From NCBI GenBank assembly GCA_914767885.1, contig CAJZBQ010000053.1, positions 124,001-188,000 on the forward strand: DNA of 64,000 nt, in the 5' to 3' direction. Shown here in pieces: positions 1 through 11,036 of this stretch. Below the pieces are notes generated by a model, which was not told the origin of the DNA, made no database searches, and worked only from the letters and a program-made list of their open reading frames with translations. How positions within the stretch are numbered: the stretch's first letter is position 1; the number at the start of each line of letters is the position of its first letter. Source of the stretch: Blepharisma stoltei. Its lineage: Eukaryota > Ciliophora > Heterotrichea > Heterotrichida > Blepharismidae. Both the position numbers and the translations under genes were made by a program.

Positions 1-1
1 A

Positions 2-37
2 TATGATGAACTGGAATGTGCACTGACTGGAAGATAG
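2..37 (+). CDS. possible C-terminal end of an upstream gene (partial)
   Basis: Twelve codons are open from the window edge to TAG, giving a tail ending CALTGR. Nothing identifies the product. The 46-bp gap to the next start fits the tight spacing seen elsewhere. It could equally be non-coding. Confidence 0.25.
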   Translation, partial: YDELECALTGR

Positions 38-83
38 AAACATATATAAATAATTCTTATTAAATCTAAATCATTCTTTTAAA

Positions 84-476
84 ATGGGATGCATGCAAGA
101 TACAACTGTCAAAGGAGCTGATATAAGCCAACCCAGCCAAGGCCTGGAGTTTGACTTTGAATTAAACAAGTCGAAGCCGAGCTCAAAAAATGCCCTTATG
201 GCTGGCATTAACGAAAACGTTGTGGAAGAAGAAGTGGTCATTGATGATAGGGCATTGTTTGCTGAAGACCTTGAAGTAATAACCTTTAAAACTGAGAGAA
301 ATGATATAGCGCCTCTGCAAAGAGAAGAAATTCTTGAAAAAGCGCTGCAGATCAGCCAACATTCTGTCAATAAGATTATTGCAAGACAACGTGAAGAAAA
401 AGGACAGCAAAGACTGAAAATTGATAAAGACGCTTTGGTTTCTGGCTTTGCAAAACGTATAGCAGCAGCTGAATAA
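84..476 (+). CDS. small unknown protein with MGC lipidation-type N-terminus
   Basis: A 130-residue ORF starts at ATG 84 and ends at TAA. The N-terminus MGCMQ has Gly2-Cys3, the pattern for N-myristoylation plus palmitoylation in protists, so membrane anchoring is likely (inference). The rest is acidic in the middle (EEEVVIDD) and turns helical and charged toward the C-terminus (EEILEKALQISQ, AKRIAAAE). No catalytic motif is visible and I do not recognise the family. There is no intron and no in-frame TGA. Confidence 0.6.
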   Translation: MGCMQDTTVKGADISQPSQGLEFDFELNKSKPSSKNALMAGINENVVEEEVVIDDRALFAEDLEVITFKTERNDIAPLQREEILEKALQISQHSVNKIIARQREEKGQQRLKIDKDALVSGFAKRIAAAE

Positions 477-852
477 AATTTAATTTAAGTTACTGATCTC
501 TATTTATATATCCCAATCCACAGTTTATATGTTTTCTCTTCAGTTGAGACCGTTTACTACTCTGTCCATTTGCTGTGGAAGTTTAAAGATTCTTTTTCTA
601 GATTTGCAAAATTCTTTTTGCAAGCTAATTTAGCTAAAGATAAATTTTTAAAATTGAATATATGACAAAGGAGATCAAGCACGCTAAATCTCCATTAAAA
701 ATGACGGCTTATAAATTAAAGCTCAGAAAATTAAATAATAAATCAGTTTTAGACACAATTTGTAATTGCGTTAAGTAGTAGGCTTAGATTTTTAATTGCA
801 AATCCGCCGAAAAAATTATAACTCAAAGTATGTTATTTTTGGTTTAAAGAAA
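477..852. other. AT-rich intergenic region
   Basis: There is no supported gene here. A 38-codon plus-strand ORF (662-778, basic, starting MTKEIKHAK) is open but has no recognisable features. I treat it as chance at this base composition. Confidence 0.4.
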
Positions 853-1129
853 TTATAAATCATTATTTTGTTCTTCAGGTGGCTGAGCTTCTTCAATTTT
901 AGCTCTTTTAACTGGCTTATCAGCTTTTTTTGTCACAATGTTCAGCTTTTCTGTAAGGAATCTTAATAAGGCTTACCTTTTCTCTCTTAATAAACAATTA
1001 ACAGCTTTCATCGCAATTTCTAACTGGGAAGACAGTTTTAAGTGATCCTTCATTGACCATTACCACTTGTGCAGCTTTAAATTTACTTTTTAAAGCCTTA
1101 TATTTTTCCCTGTAGCTCTCTTCTTCCAT
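853..1129 (-). CDS. INO80 complex subunit E-like small protein
   Basis: This minus-strand gene appears only after removing two tiny introns: 16 nt at 1048-1063 and 15 nt at 962-976, both GT..AG. The spliced product is 81 residues. It starts MEEESYREKYKALKSKFK and contains LLREKRFLTEKL. That order (YxxKYKxLKxKxK, then about 30 residues, then LxxEKxFLxxxL) resembles the coiled-coil core of INO80E, a small subunit of the INO80 chromatin remodeller. The C-terminus is lysine- and then glutamate-rich. Gene reality is well supported by the frame-restoring introns. The family call rests on a short pattern and another small coiled-coil protein is possible. Confidence 0.6.
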
Positions 1130-1406
1130 ACTTAATAATTATAAAATAAATATTTGTCAAAACTTTCAATAAATCAAGCTCTTATAGCTACAAAAAGTTT
1201 GATTTTATAATTATTATTCCACTCTTTATTTGCATAATAATTATTTTCGATTCAAATTTAAATTCTACTCTAAAGCGTTTTCTCACTATTCTTAATTTAT
1301 CTCTTGCATCAAACTAAACCATAATAACTCTTAAAAATTCTAGAATAATAATAAAATTCCATTAAAAATATAAGAGAAAAATTATCCTTTGATTATAATA
1401 ATAAAA
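1130..1406. other. AT-rich intergenic region
   Basis: The gap lies between divergently transcribed genes (INO80E-like on minus, Lon on plus), so it should hold both promoters. It is almost pure A/T with no distinct motif I can defend. Confidence 0.4.
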
Positions 1407-4400
1407 ATGCTGCGTGCATTGAATAGATTTAAAGGAGCATCTCCATATACATAAAAATGGCGACAGTGTGTGCCACCCGACCTCTCAACCCTATTTGGTC
1501 AGCACCTGCAGGCAACTTCCCAGTGTTGGCGATTTAGGTGGAAAGAGGTTGGTAACCCTTTGTGTATATCGGGCTAGGTTTTACTCGGGCCCTACTAAGC
1601 TAATCCGTGGGACTCGGGCTTTTACCTCTAGAGCAATCATTGGAAAGGACAAGACCGGCGACAGTCCCGAGATGAAGCTAATTCCCTCGAACAGGACTCA
1701 AGAGGTGGCATTTGTCTAACAATAAATTGGGAGTTTCGACCCAGGTGGTTAGCCCTTAGGCTCCAGGAGCCATGGAAGTCAAGACTGGTCAGTGTGATTC
1801 CTTGTTTGCGGCAACAAGGAGGGTCTCCACCGGGGCACCGCGGGTGTGATGAGTGTGTAGGGTGGAAATTCCCGGCCCTGCTAGGCGAACGGCGTTAATT
1901 AACATTAACATTAAAGGAGCACTTCCGAAACGATATTTTTCAGAAGATTTCATCATCGATGAAATCGAAGAACCTGCAAATAAATCATCACAAACTTCAG
2001 ACCTAGTTAGGCTCCTGCCCATCACCAAGCATCCAATTTTCCCAAAACACTATGTCCGATTCCGTCTATCTCCTGAAAACTTCAAGTTCATGGTTGCTGA
2101 TTCACACTCAAACATGGTAGGTGCATTTGTATTGAAGCCTAAAGAAGATGCAAAAGAATTGGAAACCCAATTGTCTTTAAAGTAATTTCTAGATAGTTCG
2201 ATTTTACCTCTGAAAGCAATTGACAATGTCTACTCTGTAGGAGCTCTCTGCACAACGAGTTTCAATAAGTTTGATAGAACTATCACTCTAAAACCAACTA
2301 ACAGGACCAAGCTCATAGAAGTTGTTGAGCCATCTACCCCAGAAATCCCATTCCCATTAGTCAGGCTCCAACATTATGACGAAACTCCACAAGAGACAAG
2401 AACAGAAGAAGACCAAACTATACTAAAACTGCTTGGAGCACAACTTGATGAGCTTAGAAGCCTTCTGAGTCCTCAAGAATTAACTACATTGGAATTATTT
2501 GCCCAGAGGTTTAATATGAGATATGACGATGACTTCTTGAACTACGTAGGAATAATTCTATCTTATATGTGCGATACTGCAAAAGTCCAGAAGATTTTTG
2601 AGCCAGAGTCGTTTTCGATGAGGCTAAAACTGACTTATGAGCTCATTCAGGAGCATGTGCAGATGAGAAATTCAATGAGAAAGCTGCAAGACGAAGCACA
2701 AGCCAAAATGCAAAAAGCAAGTGAAGAGCACATGTATAAGGAAATTTTAAGCCTGATTAAAAACAAACTCATAATAATAAAATGGCTCAGTGCGAATTAG
2801 TTCTCTCCGAGAACTATTCCTTCCTTCGCTTTTATTATTATGGGGTTCAGTTTTCCACGTGGACCTTTATCCACAACACCAATATGGAATACCGCATAGG
2901 GTATTTCTTTGGTCCAGGATATTAGGAGACATATGGTTTTTCTGCTTGACACACCCGTGGAGGGTGACCCTTAGGCTGAACACGCGCAGGAGTTGAGTTC
3001 GGGCGAGGTAACGCGACCAGTGCGGACCTTCTAGCCTGACGGGTGAAGTCTTCTGGAATGCCTACATAGGGAGGGATCGCTGCTGACGTCATAAGTTGAG
3101 AGTTAAAAGGATGGGCTTATGCATGCCTAAATCATCCTGCGGAAGAGGGAAGACACTTAAAAACACCTAAGTAAATAAGTAAGTAAGATTAAAAACAAAC
3201 TCGGATATGATAAGGATGAAAAGGAAACTTTGAAAATCAAGTATAGCAAGAATTTAGAAGGGAAAGCTGTTCCTGAGCATATTCAAAAAATAATTGATGA
3301 AGAAATGGGAAGAATGATGATGACTGACAAGAATTCTTCTGAATTCCACGTCATCAGAACTTATTTAGACTGGCTCACATGCTTGCCTTATGGAGTGCAA
3401 ACTGAGGAAACTATTGATCTTAAGCGAGCAAAAGAAATCTTAGATAGAGATCACTATGGTATGAAAGACGTTAAAGAAAGAATTCTCGAATTTATCGCAG
3501 TTAGCAAACTTAAAGGAAGCTCCACAGGCAAAATTTTATGCTTTGTCGGACCTCCTGGCGTAGGTAAAACATCAATTGCAAAATCCATTGCAGAAGCCTT
3601 AAATAGAAAATACCATAGAATCTCTCTTGGTGGCTTAGATGATGTTGCTGAACTTAAAGGACATAGGCGAACTTATATTGGAGCTCAGCCAGGGAAACTT
3701 ATAACTGCTTTAAAGCAAGCAGGCTCTGAGAACCCTGTAATCCTAATTGATGAGGTCGACAAAGTTGGTAAGCGAAACTATCAAGGCAGTCCTGAAAATG
3801 CTTTACTAGAAATTTTGGACCCTCAATCCCCCCTTCGTGAGCAAACTAAAAAATCTTGCTTGAACACAGGTTAATTTTTTTATATAAATTTTATAGTAAT
3901 ATTTTCGGAATTTAGGGAAAATCCTAACTCTCAAAAATTGCAAAGGAAAACTATAACTTTTATGCTAAAATATTTTTGATAAAATTTTGTGCTCGCTCAC
4001 AATGAGTTTTTTTTTCAAAAAAGGGAATTTTTCAATGGTTTTGCTTGCCCACTGAGGGGGAGTCAGCAGAACTTTTCCTTCAACGACCATTATTTAGACA
4101 CCACAGTAGATCTCAGTAAAGTCCTATTCTTATGCACTGCAAACTTCCCAGACGACATTAATCCAGTCCTTTTAGATAGAATGGACGTCATAAATGTCCA
4201 AGGTTACACAGCAGAAGAAAAAATGAACATTTTAAATAAGCACCTTCTTCCAGAAATCATCAATAAATGCTCTCTATCTGACAAAGCTGAAAAATACGAA
4301 ATCACAGACCCAGCAAAAGAAATACTCATAAGGGATTACTGCAGAGAAGCAGGAGTCAGAAGTTTACAAAAAATTATCACAAGGATTCTAGAAAAAATTA

Positions 4401-5591
4401 CAAAGAAAATCGTAGAAGGAGAGCCTGAAAAAATTGTGGTGACTCCTGAAAATTTAATTACTTATGCAGGAAGACCTGAACACGCACATTCAAAAATTTA
4501 CGACAGAACTCCTAGTGGGGTTGTTATGGGACTTGCATATACATCAATGGGAGGGTCAACCTTGTATATCGAAGTAGCAAAATCTAAATTTACTGGAGAA
4601 GAGACCGAAGGAAAAGTTCAGATTACAGGAAATTTGAAGCAAGTCATGAGCGAAAGTGTGCATATTGCTTATACGTTTGCGAAGAAGTTGGCATCAGCTA
4701 AAGGGAATAGCTTCCTTGATAAGAACAGTATACATATACATGTGCCTGAAGGAGCTACACCTAAAGATGGGCCATCAGCTGGTATTACGATTACTACAGC
4801 TTTGCTTTCTCTGGCATTTGATAAGCCAGTTATTCCTGACTTAGCAATGACAGGAGAAATTTCGTTGACTGGAAAAGTACTACCTATAGGAGGATTATGC
4901 ATTAAAATAGCGACATGTGCCAACCTGCCCTCTTGGAGCTACAGACTTATGGCTACGGCCAATTGGGACGGGCTCCGAGCCGAGAGAATCAAGTGCATGC
5001 TCAAGAAGTGTGTATGGGTAGGTTTTGACTGTTTTGCTGTGGTTGGAAATGAAGGTGCTCAACAACACTTTGGATCTGAGGATCCATGGGGCATTTCTCT
5101 ACCGAGAAACTGGTGATTCCAGCCCAGGCCACAGGGAGTAGCCTTTTTCCTGTAGCTGTCGAAGGAAGGCACTTCGACACCGACAGACTCCAAGGATCCA
5201 TGGAATCAAGCTACTCCACTCGCCTGTAGCAGGGCTTCAGAAATCCATAAGCACTCAAGACTGAAGCCGCAAGCAGGAGACAGAAGGTACGGAAGTGGGG
5301 GAAAGACCCTCTGGGCTAGAATCGAAAAATAGATGAACCTTCCGTACGGGAGGTCTTTGGTGACTATGCCACCAATATGACTAACGCCTGAATTTAATAG
5401 CCTAACCTATAGGAGGATTGAAAGAAAAAATTGTAGCTGCAAAGCGTGATGGAGTTAAAAGAGTGATTATTCCAAAACAGAACAAGCATCATTGGGATGA
5501 ACTAACTGATATTTTGAAAGAAGGAATTGAAGTTAGCTTTGTGGAAGATTATTCAGAAGTTTTTAAGATAGCATTTGATAACTCACTTTAA
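1407..5591 (+). CDS. mitochondrial Lon protease, interrupted by four IESs
   Basis: The product is an ATP-dependent serine protease of the mitochondrial matrix. Coding pieces are 1407-1439, 1922-2770 (minus a 15-nt intron at 2182-2196), 3203-3825, 4066-4896 and 5420-5591. They sum to 2493 nt, or 830 residues. The N-terminus [18 protein letters not shown] is a typical mitochondrial presequence. The Lon substrate-binding domain follows, then Walker [10 protein letters not shown], Walker [10 protein letters not shown], and the protease domain with catalytic Ser in DGPSAG and catalytic Lys in GGLKEK. Four insertions cut it: before the substrate domain, before the ATPase, inside the ATPase, and directly before the catalytic Lys. 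Each has direct repeats at its edges and removal restores the family sequence. Unexcised, the gene would give no protease. Confidence 0.93.
1440..1921 (+). mobile_element. IES 1 in Lon: SINE-like retroposon, family A
   Basis: This 482-bp GC-richer insert is flanked by an 11-bp direct repeat, TTAAAGGAGCA (1429-1439 and 1911-1921). It starts near ATACATAAAAATGGCGACAG and ends in an ATTAAC-type repeat tail. A homologous copy lies inverted at 37643-38113, and a diverged copy at 27838-28352. Long target-site duplications plus a repeat tail indicate retroposition. Short ORFs inside are not conserved between copies. Confidence 0.85.
2771..3202 (+). mobile_element. IES 2 in Lon: SINE-like retroposon, family C
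   Basis: The 432-bp insert is flanked by the 16-bp repeat GATTAAAAACAAACTC (2755-2770 and 3187-3202). It begins ATAATAATAAAATGGCTCAG and ends in a TAAG repeat tail. Its 3' half is related to 17162-17518 (shared GGCGAG..AACGCG core, GACGTCA, and the TTAAAACACCTAA-TAAG tail). Confidence 0.85.
3826..4065. mobile_element. IES 3 in Lon: C/G-end MITE, non-TA flanks
   Basis: A 240-bp AT-rich insert with inverted ends: a CCCCCCTTCGTGAGCA type left end and a GGGGGAG right end. It lies in the Lon ATPase domain between GAC CCT CA and G CAG AAC. The shared flanking repeat is TCA, not TA. Deletion restores LEILDPQQNFSF in frame. Confidence 0.85.
4897..5419 (+). mobile_element. IES 4 in Lon: SINE-like retroposon, family B
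   Basis: The 523-bp insert is flanked by the 15-bp repeat ACCTATAGGAGGATT (4882-4896 and 5405-5419). It begins ATGCATTAAAATAGCGACATG. Homologous copies lie at 12553-13103 and, inverted, at 19317-19810. It sits between the GG and LKEK of the Lon GGLKEK motif. Confidence 0.88.
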
Positions 5592-5735
5592 TAATAAAAA
5601 AATTTTATTTTTAAGTATGATTTTAAGGTATTTTAAGGGATATAAATTGATTAACAATCAGATAGTGATATTAACAAATCCTTAATAAACTAATATGCGC
5701 TAATTCTCAAATTAGAATATTATTCCCTCTTAATA

Positions 5736-6951
5736 TTAAGAAATAGCATTAAACGTCTTATTAAACCATCTCATGAATTGCCCAGGATCATTTGGATTTT
5801 TTCTTAAAACATCCAAAATTTTCTTACTCACCTCTTCAGAAATTTTACATTAAATTCTATAATAAATACTTTTAAAAACATTCCTAACTCGCAAAAAGAA
5901 AAAAAATAGTTATATCTACTCCGAGATATACTCTATAGAGCAGGTCGGACCCGTCCCGATAAAGCTGAAAATAGTACCTCTATCACTTTTTTGAGTAGGT
6001 GAAGGTTTTTACTGTCCCTGATAGATAGGGCTTATGCCTGATATGCAGGCTATTGGTCCATCCGCTTATGGACTTATACACTTAACTTAACTTAATTCGC
6101 AAAAATTGAAAGGAAAAAATTAATTTAATTGTGCAATTTATGTTTTAGAATGCATTTCGTTTAAAAATCAATTAGCTCGAGATTTCATTGCTCATTTACA
6201 GAAGGTTTTTTTTTGTTGAATTTTTCCGTAAGTTTGCTCGGTCACGGAGAGGGAGCTATGAAAAGCATTAAAATTGGTAAACCTAAAAGGATTTTTCGTA
6301 TTACTTTCTTCATCTTCTTCACAAGCCAAAACACATCTTCTTGCCTCTTCATTGAACATTCTTTCATCTTGTGTGTATATATACAAAGCTTGTGAGTTTA
6401 AAACATATTTAGACATAGTCCATGTATCTTTGAAGTAAAATATTTTTTTATTCTAAATATATTATATTTACCGCTATTTCTTGTTTTTAAAGCTATAATT
6501 TTAAAAAAATCGTTACGAATACTTATAAAATAGAGACTATATTTATTTATACGGACATAATATATCCCAGTATACAAAATATAAAATCTTTTCCAGGTCT
6601 TCATAGAGGAAATTGAGGCCCTAATGCTAGCTCTCCAGTCTCTGGATGGATTAAGGGGTGAAATACATAAGTATGAAAAAATACTGAAGGTCGAATTGTT
6701 GGGTAGTTTTCAGGAATTTCTATTTTGAATCTGAATACTCCACCTTTATAAAGCCCTTGCCGTATGAAAATAACACCCTGCCAAATTTTTATATTGTTAA
6801 GCTGTGGAAGAACGTAGACTCCTACTGGCGCGTAATGTTTTAAGCTTCGGTATTCTATAAGAAGCTGATATTCTTTTAATTTGTCTTGATTATATTTATA
6901 AGCATTGAGGATAGCTGATGGATGATTCGAAGTATCAAGCTTGATAGCCAT
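5736..6951 (-). CDS. AKTIP: AKTIP/Fused-toes-like UEV protein (E2 fold)
   Basis: Minus-strand gene with pieces 6951-6554, 6411-6257 and 5845-5736, summing to 663 nt (220 residues). It belongs to the ubiquitin-conjugating-enzyme-variant family of AKTIP/FTS, which partners Hook proteins in vesicle transport (family knowledge). Seen here: IEYRSLKHYAPVGVYVLP, WQGVIFIRQGLYKGGVFRFKI, IPENYPTIRPSVFF and VFHPLIHPETGELALG. The usual catalytic Cys is absent, as expected for a UEV. One in-frame TGA follows GPQFPL (Trp). The C-terminal part (ALYIYTQDE, NPFRFTNFNAFHKISEEVSKKIL) is recovered only after removing two IESs. Confidence 0.85.
5848..6258. mobile_element. MITE IES in AKTIP with a nested retroposon fragment
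   Basis: This 411-bp insert is bounded by TA (5846-5847 and 6257-6258). The right end GCTCGGTCACGGAGAGGGAG is the degenerate MITE terminus, and the interior matches the MITE core (ATTTATGTTTTAGAATGC type). A GC-richer segment at about 5912-6095, ending in CTTAACTTAACTTAA and flanked by a TCGCAAAAA repeat, is inserted in the MITE. Removing the whole restores FHKISEEV. Confidence 0.8.
6412..6553. mobile_element. short unique IES in AKTIP (142 bp)
   Basis: An AT-rich segment is bounded by the 6-bp repeat GACATA (6412-6417 and 6554-6559). It holds several stops. Joining across it turns an interrupted frame into GYIMSKYVLNSQALY. No similarity to the repeat families here. Confidence 0.75.
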
Positions 6952-7238
6952 CTTTGATTAATTTATAAACTTAAATTTTTCATAGCATATCAATTTAAAT
7001 TTTGTTTAGCCAAATGCACCTTAGTTTATATTTAGCTCAATAATACCGAGAAGTTTTTAATTATCTCTGCATAGCAGGTTAAATCTCTATATAATTTCAA
7101 GCTATATATGCAAAATGAATAAACTATTTATTATAACTATACGTTTATATAAGCCTAATTTAATCTAATAATTCTATATGATGAATTTCCTATTTCTAAC
7201 TACCATAAACAAAACTATTATTTAATTATTTACTATAT

Positions 7239-8645
7239 CTATATATCATCAAGTTTTTCTGTCACAAAAGATCCTCTTCTCGGATCCCTCACTTCAATTT
7301 CAGGAATTGAAGTAATTTTCAACATATTGCTATTTTCCAAATTTTCCAGATTTTTCGCTGGCGTGAACGTATCTGGAATTTTGCCATGCTCTTTTGGATC
7401 GAGGTTAAACTTGCTTTGATTTAGTTCAATAACTACACAAGAAATATCATCAATCATCACGTCTTCTTCCTCCACAATTGTATGCCACCTTATTCTTGCT
7501 TCTTCACACAGCAGCTGTGCAATGCAAGCATTTTCAGGACTGACGACTCTTTGGTCTGTGTGTGTGTCAACTCCTTTTATACATTTTTCTCTATAAAACT
7601 CTACAAAGTGGGCGACGTCGTCATTTTCGAGCACATCTCATATCCCATCAGAAGCAGCTACTATAAAATAGTCCAGTTCTCCGAACAGCTCATATTTTGT
7701 GCAGACTGGGGTCGATATAACGCCTACACGCTGTCCTCGGAGGTCTCCTATAGATCTGCTCATAGCAAGGCCAGGACCATTGGAGTTCATTTCTCATATT
7801 CGATAAGGACCGATTTTGTTCCCATATTCGTCTACAAGCTGTTGTACTCTTCCGCCGCATTTTGAAATCCTGGCTCATTCTTCAGGATCGTCAGGCTTTT
7901 GGTCTCTTGTAAGCTGAACTGCTTGCAAAAGGGGTGAAACGAAGCTTCGACGCCTTTCTTTGACTTCTTCAAGCATTTTTCTTTCTTCTCCGATTATCGC
8001 AGGCGGTGCAGGAAGGATTGCAGGCGGGTGAGAAGTTCCAACTATTGCTCGGGAATCCCCTACGCTTGCACAGTATAGGTTGTTATTATGGAAATACACC
8101 AAAACTGCAGTACTAATTATTGATTACCATCCAGAGTTCTGGGCGTTAACTCCATGAGCTGGGTCTCTTATTTCATGATCACATTGTTTTGTAAGCTCTA
8201 ATAGAAGCTGGGTTGGAGATTTAGAATAATCATTCTTATGAGTTTCATAAAAATCTTCCACTGTCTGTGAACAAATGTCCACAACTCTTTCTCCTTCAGC
8301 GCCATGTCCATCAAAAAGAGCAATTATAAAGCTATTTTCGTCGTTTAAAAATAAACAAAAATCTTGACACTTTTTATTGATTTCGCCATGAGGGTCAAGT
8401 CCAGGAATTACGCAGGCTGAGGCTCAGTATGAGTTCAAGCCTACTTCAAGTTTATGTGAGGATACAAGAATGGGTTCTGTATAATTAAATTTCAAAGTAT
8501 TCGTCCCCAGGATTTGACCTTTTGCGTTTCTTTGTTTGACATTCAGCACTGCACTTCGGCGGTATTCTCTTGTGAGGAAACCGTTAGTTGGGTCTCTGGT
8601 GATTAAATTTACTTTGCTATTTGTTGTGATGTTACAGCAGCCCAT
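7239..8645 (-). CDS. PP2C-type protein phosphatase
   Basis: Metal-dependent Ser/Thr phosphatase (PPM family), 463 residues after one 15-nt intron (8113-8127). I chose ATG 8645 because it gives MGCC, an N-terminal lipidation signal also seen in other ciliate PP2Cs. Motifs in order: ALFDGHGAEGE (metal-binding Asp-Gly), YCASVGDSRA, MSRSIGDLRG, AASDGIWDVLEND and DDISCVVIEL. The Trp in DGIWDV and another before ARISKCGG are TGA codons, strong evidence for UGA = Trp. A proline-rich loop lies between the VGDSRA and SRSIGD motifs. The gene ends at TAG 7239-7241. Confidence 0.93.
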
Positions 8646-8719
8646 GATTTTTTTATGATACAAATAAAGAAATTAAAAGATTCTATTAACTAAAACGAAT
8701 AAATTATTTGTCATAAAAA

Positions 8720-9379
8720 TTATCTATAAAATATCTCATATCTTTCATCAACTTTCATGTCTAAATAAATCCATGATGAAATTTCTCTTAAAATCCCCTT
8801 TGGAAGGCTGCTGATTCGATTTTTTGAGAATTTGATTACGAAAATAAAATTCTTGCGTTCTTCCCAGCATTGATGTCTATTGAAGACTTGGAGAATGCAT
8901 GGAGGAACTTTTATAAAATCATCCTTAATTCGATTAAGGATCAAATTGATGTCAGCATTATACTTGATCAATAGTTCAGCCATTTTGTCACTTTGTCGAA
9001 AAATAGCTTGCATTAAAGGATAATCTTGATTCTTTATGTTTGGGTCGGCTCCTAGTTCAAGAAGTTTTTCAGCTGCCTGAAATCTTTTATAGTAAGAAGC
9101 TCGTATTAATGGAGAATCATCGTTTTTCCCAGTTTTTTCTATGCTAAAACCTTTATTTACAAGGTAATCAATGATGTCTGGCTGATTGTAATATGCTGCA
9201 TATATCATTGGAGTTAGTCCTTGCCTTGATTGATAATTGTCATCAATTTTTTTAGTTTCTAATATTTCATTGAGCAGCTCCCGATTTCCTGCTTTAATGT
9301 AGCTAATCATTTGGTTTTCTTCTTGCTGTGTAAGTTTTTCTTTAGAAAAATACTTCTTAAATCTGACTAGGAAATCCAT
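8720..9379 (-). CDS. ankyrin-repeat protein
   Basis: A 219-residue single-exon ORF with about four ankyrin repeats at roughly residues 30-150 (GLTPMIYAAYYNQPDIIDYL, SPLIRASYYKRFQAAEKLLE, LGADPN). The C-terminal SLPKGILREISSWI resembles the SOCS-box-like tail of some ankyrin adaptors, a weak inference. There is no enzymatic domain, so a protein-binding role is likely. Confidence 0.8.
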   Translation of the reverse strand: MDFLVRFKKYFSKEKLTQQEENQMISYIKAGNRELLNEILETKKIDDNYQSRQGLTPMIYAAYYNQPDIIDYLVNKGFSIEKTGKNDDSPLIRASYYKRFQAAEKLLELGADPNIKNQDYPLMQAIFRQSDKMAELLIKYNADINLILNRIKDDFIKVPPCILQVFNRHQCWEERKNFIFVIKFSKNRISSLPKGILREISSWIYLDMKVDERYEIFYR

Positions 9380-9542
9380 TTTTATTAATATAAAAGAAAC
9401 TTGCTTTATTGCCGATAAATGCGATTAAATTGTTTTTAAAGGTTAAAATTGAATTCTAAGAAGCTATAAATATAAATCAATATCAGAAGTCATCCTATTT
9501 AGCATATCGCTGATATATGAATCTTTTATCAAGATTTAGTTA

Positions 9543-10561
9543 TTAGCTTTTGTTTTGCATCTCTTTTACCATCTTTTTCTGCTCTTTTAGATATTTATCT
9601 ATATCTATAAGAGCTTCTTTTTCTGAAATAGACGCATATGACTCTTCTCCAGTACATATATGATTTACCATTCTTTCTCCTTCTTCTGGATCAAAAGCTT
9701 GGCTTGCCTTCCCTAAGTTTTTCATATCTTCTTCATAATTTGGGTTATATTTTTTAATAAATGCAGGATGTGTCAGTAAATAAGACTGTGCCAGCGAAAA
9801 TCCAGCACTTACACCCCAATAGCAAAAAACACCCTAATTTAATGAATACAGCTGGCCAATGAACAGCCACTGGCAATGTTAAAATTGTTGAGATTTGGAT
9901 TAACCCTCTAATCCTATTTATAATCCAATCTTTTGTCTGAGGGGTGATTCCTCTCTAAATAATCTTTACTTGTAAATTTAAATAAGTTAGCGTCAATGAA
10001 ACAAAAGGCAAAATCATATACGGGTCAGGCTCATTTAAATTCTGAAACCACAGCGCGCCTCCAGTTTCCAGGCTTTTATTATTTACACAAAGCATTCTTA
10101 CAGACCATATGTACGTTAAAAAATGAGGAACTTGCAAAAAACCATATAGTCCAGCCCTTACAACCTTGACTCCATGATGTCTAAAATGATTTTTACTTGT
10201 TGATCTGGTTAGAGGATTTGAGGAATGTGAAAAACTTTTTGATTTTATTCATTTTCGCGTCATTTGTCAGCTCATAATTGAAGCGGTGATCTGGCCAAGC
10301 CCTGGCTAGAGGGCTCATTGACTTCATTTGTAAAAATAAGAAAGGAATCATTGAAGAGCGGACCAAGAGAGTTAGAATACCTATAGAAATCCACCATGGG
10401 CACCCTGTAAATAGCTGGATATTTTCAATAATATGTTGCGTTGCCTCAATAACTGGCCTGTAAAACTCTAAAAACGGAGGTAGCCTTGAAATCGCCTCAG
10501 CACTTGTAGGAATGAAATTGGGGAGATCTGAAAATCGTCTTCTTGCAAGTGTTCTTATCAT
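9543..10561 (-). CDS. OXA1: OXA1/YidC-type mitochondrial inner-membrane insertase
   Basis: Inserts mitochondrially made and some imported proteins into the inner membrane. Three introns are removed (16 nt 10181-10196, 15 nt 9955-9969, 16 nt 9834-9849), giving 323 residues from ATG 10561. I prefer this start because MIRTLARRRFSDLP looks like a mitochondrial presequence; an in-frame ATG 12 codons upstream is possible. Family features: PWWISIGILTLLVRSSMIPF, LQMKSMSPLARAWPDHRF, QVPHFLTYIWSVR, a GGALWFQNLNEPDPYMILP segment, then VHWPAGVFCYWGVSAGFSLAQ. Each intron removal is needed to stay in frame. Confidence 0.9.
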
Positions 10562-10673
10562 TTTATTTTTAGAATTAATTAAGCTTTTACTTTTCATATT
10601 AAATTTGTTTTGATATGTAGATATTTCTTGTCTATTTCTAAAAAGTTTCTTCTCTCCTGATAAATCTGTCAAT

Positions 10674-10902
10674 CTATGCTAAGGCTTGTATTTTTACTCC
10701 ATCAGCTTGATCTATTTTTGCATCAATTTTGCTCTAAGTAAGCTAAAAACGTTTTCAGTAGAAACATATGGTAAAAAGTTTGCACGAACTGCTCTCTATG
10801 AATTGACTTTGGCTTGAAGTAATCTTCCTCCTTTGAGAAGTCATCTATATCTGAAAAATATAATAATCATCCAAATATCGGATATCTTCGTCAAATAAGC
10901 AT
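10674..10902 (-). CDS. possible small gene, structure unresolved
   Basis: Between OXA1 and the next gene, the minus strand has pieces that read like protein in different frames: DDFSKEEDYFKPK, then ANFLPYVSTENVFSLLRAK, then KIDQADGVKIQALA ending at TAG 10674. No 15/16-nt intron or TA-bounded segment joined them cleanly. It may be a short gene with an IES or a decayed gene. I do not recognise the product. Confidence 0.25.
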
Positions 10903-11036
10903 TAATATTTAAATCTCGCTCTATGGTGGCTTTATCTAAATATATTTTCTATTTTTTTATTAATGCTAACTAAAATTTTTTTCTGACAAATTCTCATTAA
11001 AAGTAAGATATCGGGGGGATAATTTTAATAATTTTA

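Noticed and set aside
1468-1719. 83-codon ORF inside Lon IES 1, and similar ORFs in other retroposons (2790-2996, 22597-22938, 36836-37027, 37545-38105)
   Set aside because: They lie in repeat elements with TSDs, are not conserved between copies of the same family, and resemble no reverse transcriptase, endonuclease or host protein.
4669-4923. Minus-strand ORFs opposite Lon, kinesin, INO1 and other genes
   Set aside because: They are antisense shadows of strongly supported coding regions.
7239-8645. Reading TGA as stop and calling PP2C, SWEET, SAM50 or POLA2 as strings of short genes or pseudogenes
   Set aside because: Family motifs run straight through the TGA codons with Trp expected; the same pattern repeats in many unrelated genes.
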